Shown here: piece after piece, positions 8,001 through 10,792 of the stretch
Layout: every line of letters starts with the position of its first letter
Position numbering within the stretch: position 1 is the stretch's first letter
Assembly: GCA_029010655.1 (NCBI GenBank)
Contig: JAQXKW010000215.1
Coordinates: 1-10,792 of the forward strand
Length of the DNA stretch: 10,792 bases
Direction: 5' to 3'
Source: Clostridia bacterium
GTDB lineage: Bacteria > Bacillota > Clostridia > Oscillospirales > CAG-272
Notes under the pieces: model-generated
Told to the model about the DNA's origin: nothing
Database searches by the model: none
What the model saw: the letters and a program-made list of their open reading frames with translations, nothing else
Position numbers and translations under genes: made by a program

Positions 8001-8703
8001 TAACGCTGTCAACGGTAGTCAGAAAGGTGGTATGCCTGCAATGGTCGGACCAGTAGGTGTCAATCATGCGGATTTCCGTTATGGTGGGTTCTCTGTTTTC
8101 GCTTCTGAAATATTCCTGACAGAAAGCAATGTCGTCCGTGTCCATAGCAAGACCGTTGTCCCTTACAAAGTCGGAAAGACCGTCACGGTCAAGAGCATTG
8201 AAGCCGCAAAGGGTGGCAACTTTTTCGGGAACGGTGTAGGGAACATTAAGGGTTTCGGGGAGTGCAAGATCCGCTTCGCGGGACTCCACGGGGTTAATTA
8301 CGTATTTTTTGATTTCTTCAAGCTGTGCGTCGGAAACATCGCCCTCAAGAATATATACCTTTGCGGTGCGTATTGTGGGACGCTCTCCGCATGAGGCAAT
8401 CTGAATGCACTGTGCGGCGGAGTCCGCCCTCTGGTCAAACTGACCGGGAAGATACTCCACGGCAAAGACTTTTCCGTCTGTTTCCGGGAGGTTTTCCGTT
8501 GCAATGTCAAGCTGTACCTCTGAAAAAACGGTTTTTACGGATTCACGGAAAAGCTCTTCTGTGATATTTTCCGCATCGTATCTGTTGAGAATACGAACTC
8601 CCGTAAGGGAGTCAATACCCAGCAGATTTTTAAGCTCCGAGTACAGGTTGTTCGCTTCGTTTGCAAGAAGCGGCTTTTTTTCAACGTATATTCTGTATAC
8701 CAT
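5014..8703 (-). CDS. purL: Phosphoribosylformylglycinamidine synthase, single-chain form with fused glutaminase
   Basis: Converts FGAR, glutamine and ATP to FGAM, the fourth step of purine synthesis. At 1,229 residues it is the large one-chain form. An N-terminal PurS-like region (about 1-150) and linker are followed by the conserved YWSDHCRH (217-224). Two repeated synthase halves follow, with NETHNHP at 313-319, GGRTGRDGIGG at 439-449 and GGKDSMSG at 766-773. From about 965 comes a class I glutamine amidotransferase domain with nucleophile C1069 (GICNGFQ) and the H1136/E1138 pair (SHGEGRF). All catalytic parts are present, so no separate purQ or purS is needed. Many Gram-positive bacteria instead split the enzyme into PurS, PurL and PurQ. 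Start: GGAGG at 8711-8715 lies 7 nt before the ATG, and the ATG overlaps the purD stop by one base (TAATG). The stop is 9 nt before fhs. Confidence 0.98.
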   Translation of the reverse strand: MVYRIYVEKKPLLANEANNLYSELKNLLGIDSLTGVRILNRYDAENITEELFRESVKTVFSEVQLDIATENLPETDGKVFAVEYLPGQFDQRADSAAQCIQIASCGERPTIRTAKVYILEGDVSDAQLEEIKKYVINPVESREADLALPETLNVPYTVPEKVATLCGFNALDRDGLSDFVRDNGLAMDTDDIAFCQEYFRSENREPTITEIRMIDTYWSDHCRHTTFLTTVDSVKFEDKLLEKAYERYLDTRKTLGRSKPVNLMDIGTIAAKYLKKTGQLQKLDESEEINACTVKMDVEIDGKTEPWLLLFKNETHNHPTEIEPFGGAATCIGGAIRDPLSGRSYVYAAMRVTGAADPTVPVADTIPGKLPQRKIVQTAAAGYSSYGNQIGLATGIVDELYHPGYAAKRMEIGAVIAAAPAANVRRECPVDGDIVILLGGRTGRDGIGGATGSSKAHNAHSVETCGAEVQKGNAPEERKLQRLFRRTDACTLIKRCNDFGAGGVSVAIGELADGLNINLNAVPKKYEGLDGTELAISESQERMAVVVDSSDADSFMAIAREENLEATIVAKVTDEPRLKMTWNGQTIVDISREFLNSNGAEKHINIAPDKTASYEKEVGESFTDEYKKLVSDLNVCSKRGLSERFDSTIGAGTVLMPFGGKYQRTPIQAMVHKISVEKQHTDTCSFMSWGYNPYITEKSPYHGAYLAVVESVSKLIAAGASFEDVYLTFQEYFEKPGRDEKRWGKPLSALLGAFSAQMDLGIAAIGGKDSMSGSFEKLDVPPTLVSFAVTTGKCDNVISPEFKEAGHKVILITPEYGENGLPCPDSLKKCFDKVTSLARSGKVYAAYTPAFGGVAEAVYKMCIGNGLGFEFDSTLTPDVIFGYRYGSFILEVENDVEGTVIGNITDKKEISYKGEIISLEVLDSLYEGKLENVYPCLEKESAKSLPAFSSPRDTVNAPHVKCVKPKVLIPVFPGTNCEFDTAKVMLDAGADVKTFVINNLSSDNIARSVEQFAKELSDSQMVFIPGGFSGGDEPDGSGKFIMAFFRNAQIKEEVNRLLSQRDGLMCGICNGFQALIKLGLVPYGKIVDTDESCPTLTFNSIARHQSKMVRIRIASNKSPWLAATNVGDVYTVPISHGEGRFLASDELISTLAKNGQIATQYVDFDGNPTDDIRFNPNNSACAVEGITSPDGRVFGKMGHSERIGKGLYKNVPGVYNMLMFDSAVKYFKK

Positions 8704-9965
8704 TATAATACCTCCAGAGCACGCTTGCCTATATCGTGTCTGTAATATGCGTTTTCAAATAAGATTTTTTCTGCTTTTTCATATGCCTTGTCAACAGCGT
8801 CACGCAGACTGTCCGCCACGGCAACCGCACCGAGAACTCTGCCGCCGTTTGTAAGGAGCTTGCCGTCCGAGAGCTTTGCACCTGCAATGTAAACAGAGTC
8901 CTTCAGCTCATCGGGTACGGTTATTTCAAAGCCCTTTTCGTAGGACAGGGGATAACCCTCGGACGCCATAATAACACAGCATGCGCACTTTTCGCTGAAT
9001 TTTACCTCGGTGTCCTTGAGACAGCCGTTTGTAGTTGCCTGCATAACGGTCAAGAGATCGCTTTCAAGAAGGGGGAGAACCACCTGGGTTTCCGGATCGC
9101 CGAAACGGCAGTTGTATTCTATTACCTTGGGACCGTCATTTGTTATCATAAGACCGAAATACAGGCATCCCTTGAAGGTGCGCCCCTCTGCGTTCATGGC
9201 GTTTACTGTGGGCAGGAATATTTCCTTCATACAGCGGTCTGCGATTTCCTTTGTGTAGTAAGGATTGGGAGCCACAGTTCCCATACCGCCGGTGTTAAGA
9301 CCTTCATCGCCGTCAAGTGCTCTTTTATGATCCATTGAGGAAATCATGGGGACGACGGTTTCTCCGTCCATAAATGAGAGAACGGAAACCTCGGGACCCG
9401 TCAGAAATTCTTCAATAACAATGTGGTCGCCGCTCTCTCCGAACATTTTGTCCTGCATAATGGAGCGCACAGCGTCCTTTGCTTCTTCACGGGTGTTGGC
9501 AATAATAACGCCCTTTCCCAGAGCCAGTCCGTCCGCTTTGATTACGGTAGGTATTTTCGCCGTTTCAAGATAAGCGAGAGCCGCATCGATATTATCAAAT
9601 ACCTCGTATTCCGCCGTGGGAATACCGTATTTTTTCATAAGATTTTTTGAAAAAACCTTACTCCCCTCAATAACAGCCGCATTTTTCTTCGGGCCGAAGC
9701 AGGGAATACCTTTTTCCTCCAAAGCGTCAACGGCGCCCAGCACCAAGGGATCGTCGGGCGCGACTACCGCATAGTCGATTTTATTTTCAACGGCAAAGCT
9801 TACAATTTTATCAATATCCTGTGCGCCTATATCTATAAGGGTTGCGTCCTCTGCCATTCCGCCGTTTCCGGGAAGTGCGAAAATTTCTTCTACTGATTTA
9901 TTTTCTTTCAGCTTTTTGATGATGGCGTGCTCACGTCCGCCGCCGCCTACTACCATTATTTTCAT
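8703..9965 (-). CDS. purD: Phosphoribosylamine-glycine ligase (GAR synthetase)
   Basis: ATP-grasp ligase that joins glycine to phosphoribosylamine, the second step of purine synthesis. It has 420 residues from ATG 9965, the family's usual size. Order of motifs: nucleotide-binding GGGGREHA at 7-14, LPGNGG at 31-36, an ATP-grasp core with VIKADGLALGKG at 141-152 and EEFLTGPEVS at 185-194, DHKRALDGDEGLNTGGMG at 212-229, and the metal-binding EYNCRFGDPETQ at 283-294. The segment APDDPL (69-74) has Asp where many PurD proteins have Glu. I regard this as lineage variation. Start choice: homologues begin MKI-V-GGGG, and GGGG lies 7 nt upstream of ATG 9965. An in-frame TTG at 9980, directly after the previous stop, is less likely. 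It follows the AICAR formyltransferase by 15 nt and overlaps purL by one base. Confidence 0.97.
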   Translation of the reverse strand: MKIMVVGGGGREHAIIKKLKENKSVEEIFALPGNGGMAEDATLIDIGAQDIDKIVSFAVENKIDYAVVAPDDPLVLGAVDALEEKGIPCFGPKKNAAVIEGSKVFSKNLMKKYGIPTAEYEVFDNIDAALAYLETAKIPTVIKADGLALGKGVIIANTREEAKDAVRSIMQDKMFGESGDHIVIEEFLTGPEVSVLSFMDGETVVPMISSMDHKRALDGDEGLNTGGMGTVAPNPYYTKEIADRCMKEIFLPTVNAMNAEGRTFKGCLYFGLMITNDGPKVIEYNCRFGDPETQVVLPLLESDLLTVMQATTNGCLKDTEVKFSEKCACCVIMASEGYPLSYEKGFEITVPDELKDSVYIAGAKLSDGKLLTNGGRVLGAVAVADSLRDAVDKAYEKAEKILFENAYYRHDIGKRALEVL

Positions 9966-9980
9966 CAGTATACCCCGCAA

Positions 9981-10792
9981 TCAGTGATGGAACAGTCTCA
10001 TGCCCGTAAACGCCATTACCATGCCGTACTTGTTACAGCAGTCGATAACGGCATCGTCACGAATGGAGCCGCCGGGCTCTGCAATATATTTTACGCCGCT
10101 TCTCTTTGCTCTTTCAATGTTATCAAAGAAGGGGAAGAATGCGTCGGAGCCAAGCGCCACGCCGTCGCAGGTGTCAAGGTAAGCTCTCTGCTCCTCTCGG
10201 GTAAAGGGCTCGGGACGGCGGGTAAAGTATTTCTGCCAAATACCCTCCGCACACACGTCCTCCTCGTTCTGATTTATGTAGCCGTCAATAACATTGTCAC
10301 GGTCGGGGCGTCCGATTTCGTCCTTAAAGGGGAGGGAGAGAACCTTGTCAGCCTGTCTTAAAAACCAAGTGTCTGCCTTGCTTCCCGCAAGACGGGTGCA
10401 ATGAATTCTGGACTGCTGACCTGCTCCTACGCCGATAGCCTGTCCGTCGTATGCGTAGCATACGGAGTTGGACTGTGTGTATTTCAGGGTTATAAGGGAT
10501 ATTATCAGGTCACGGACAGCACCTTCGGGCATATCCTTGTTTTCGGTGACAATATTTTTCAAAAGGTCCCGGTCGATTTTGAAGTTGTTCCGTCCCTGCT
10601 CAAAGGTTATGCCGAAAACCTCCTTGTGCTCGATGGGCGCGGGAACGTAATTCGGGTCGATTTTTACTATATTGTAGCTGCCTTTTCTCTTGGATTTGAG
10701 AATTTCCAAAGCCTCAGGCTCGTACCCCGGCGCGATGATTCCGTCGGAGACCTCACGCTTTATCATTTTTGCGATGGTAACGTCGCATACAT
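9981..10792 (-). CDS. AICAR formyltransferase (PurH-type), N-terminal part cut by window edge
   Basis: Transfers the formyl group of 10-formyl-THF to AICAR, giving FAICAR, the penultimate step to IMP. Only the C-terminal 269 residues are visible. The reading frame stays open to the right edge (reading VCDVTIAK before the first ATG at 10766), so that ATG is internal. Motifs: REVSDGIIAPGYEPEAL, KYTQSNSVCYA, GVGAGQQSRIHCTRLAG, SDAFFPFFDN, RAKRSGV and the terminal RLFHH. These match the transformylase domain of human ATIC more closely than E. coli PurH as I recall them. The catalytic Lys-His pair lies upstream, outside the window. Clostridia often carry this as a stand-alone protein of about 390 residues without an IMP cyclohydrolase domain, but the cut end prevents deciding between stand-alone and fused purH. 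Stop TGA is 15 nt before purD. The neighbour fhs makes its folate cosubstrate. Confidence 0.93.
   Translation of the reverse strand, partial: VCDVTIAKMIKREVSDGIIAPGYEPEALEILKSKRKGSYNIVKIDPNYVPAPIEHKEVFGITFEQGRNNFKIDRDLLKNIVTENKDMPEGAVRDLIISLITLKYTQSNSVCYAYDGQAIGVGAGQQSRIHCTRLAGSKADTWFLRQADKVLSLPFKDEIGRPDRDNVIDGYINQNEEDVCAEGIWQKYFTRRPEPFTREEQRAYLDTCDGVALGSDAFFPFFDNIERAKRSGVKYIAEPGGSIRDDAVIDCCNKYGMVMAFTGMRLFHH

Noticed and set aside
8703..8705. Overlap of purD stop and purL start as a possible frameshift or fusion
   Set aside because: Both proteins have full normal lengths, and purL has its own GGAGG; this is ordinary operon coupling.
9966..9980. Upstream in-frame TTG start for purD
   Set aside because: It abuts the previous stop with no ribosome binding site of its own, and the GGGG just inside it serves ATG 9965.

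Overview
The window looks like chromosomal DNA from a Gram-positive anaerobe of the Clostridia, perhaps near the Ruminococcaceae/Oscillospirales. This rests on the single-chain ~1,230-residue PurL with a fused glutaminase, formate-tetrahydrofolate ligase inside a purine operon, tight gene packing with GGAGG-type ribosome binding sites, and a Mn-type riboswitch ahead of mntP. The order-level placement is an inference. All genes lie on the minus strand, so the region reads from right to left.

Right and centre (10792 down to 1754) is the 3' part of a purine biosynthesis operon. In transcription order it holds an AICAR formyltransferase cut by the window edge, purD, purL, fhs and guaB, followed by an intrinsic terminator. 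Spacing is tight: 15 nt, a TAATG overlap, 9 nt and 25 nt. The operon promoter and any purine-responsive leader lie outside the window. PurD makes GAR and PurL makes FGAM. Fhs charges tetrahydrofolate with formate, which feeds the AICAR formyltransferase step. GuaB commits IMP to guanine nucleotides.

The 276-nt gap between guaB and mntP (1524-1799) is full of regulatory sequence: the guaB terminator, a near-consensus sigma-A promoter with extended -10, a yybP-ykoY (Mn2+) riboswitch aptamer, and two successive terminator-like hairpins. The first hairpin shares bases with the 3' strand of aptamer helix P1, the arrangement expected of a transcriptional ON switch.

The left end (1523 to 1) is a two-gene metal-export operon under this riboswitch: mntP, then a calcium/sodium antiporter-family (CaCA, YrbG-like) gene one base downstream that runs off the left edge. 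The co-expression suggests that the antiporter also serves manganese or divalent-cation export.

The most unusual protein is GuaB. It resembles, block by block and residue number by residue number, the IMP dehydrogenase of the protist Tritrichomonas foetus rather than the usual bacterial type. I found no mobile element, CRISPR array, tRNA or rRNA.
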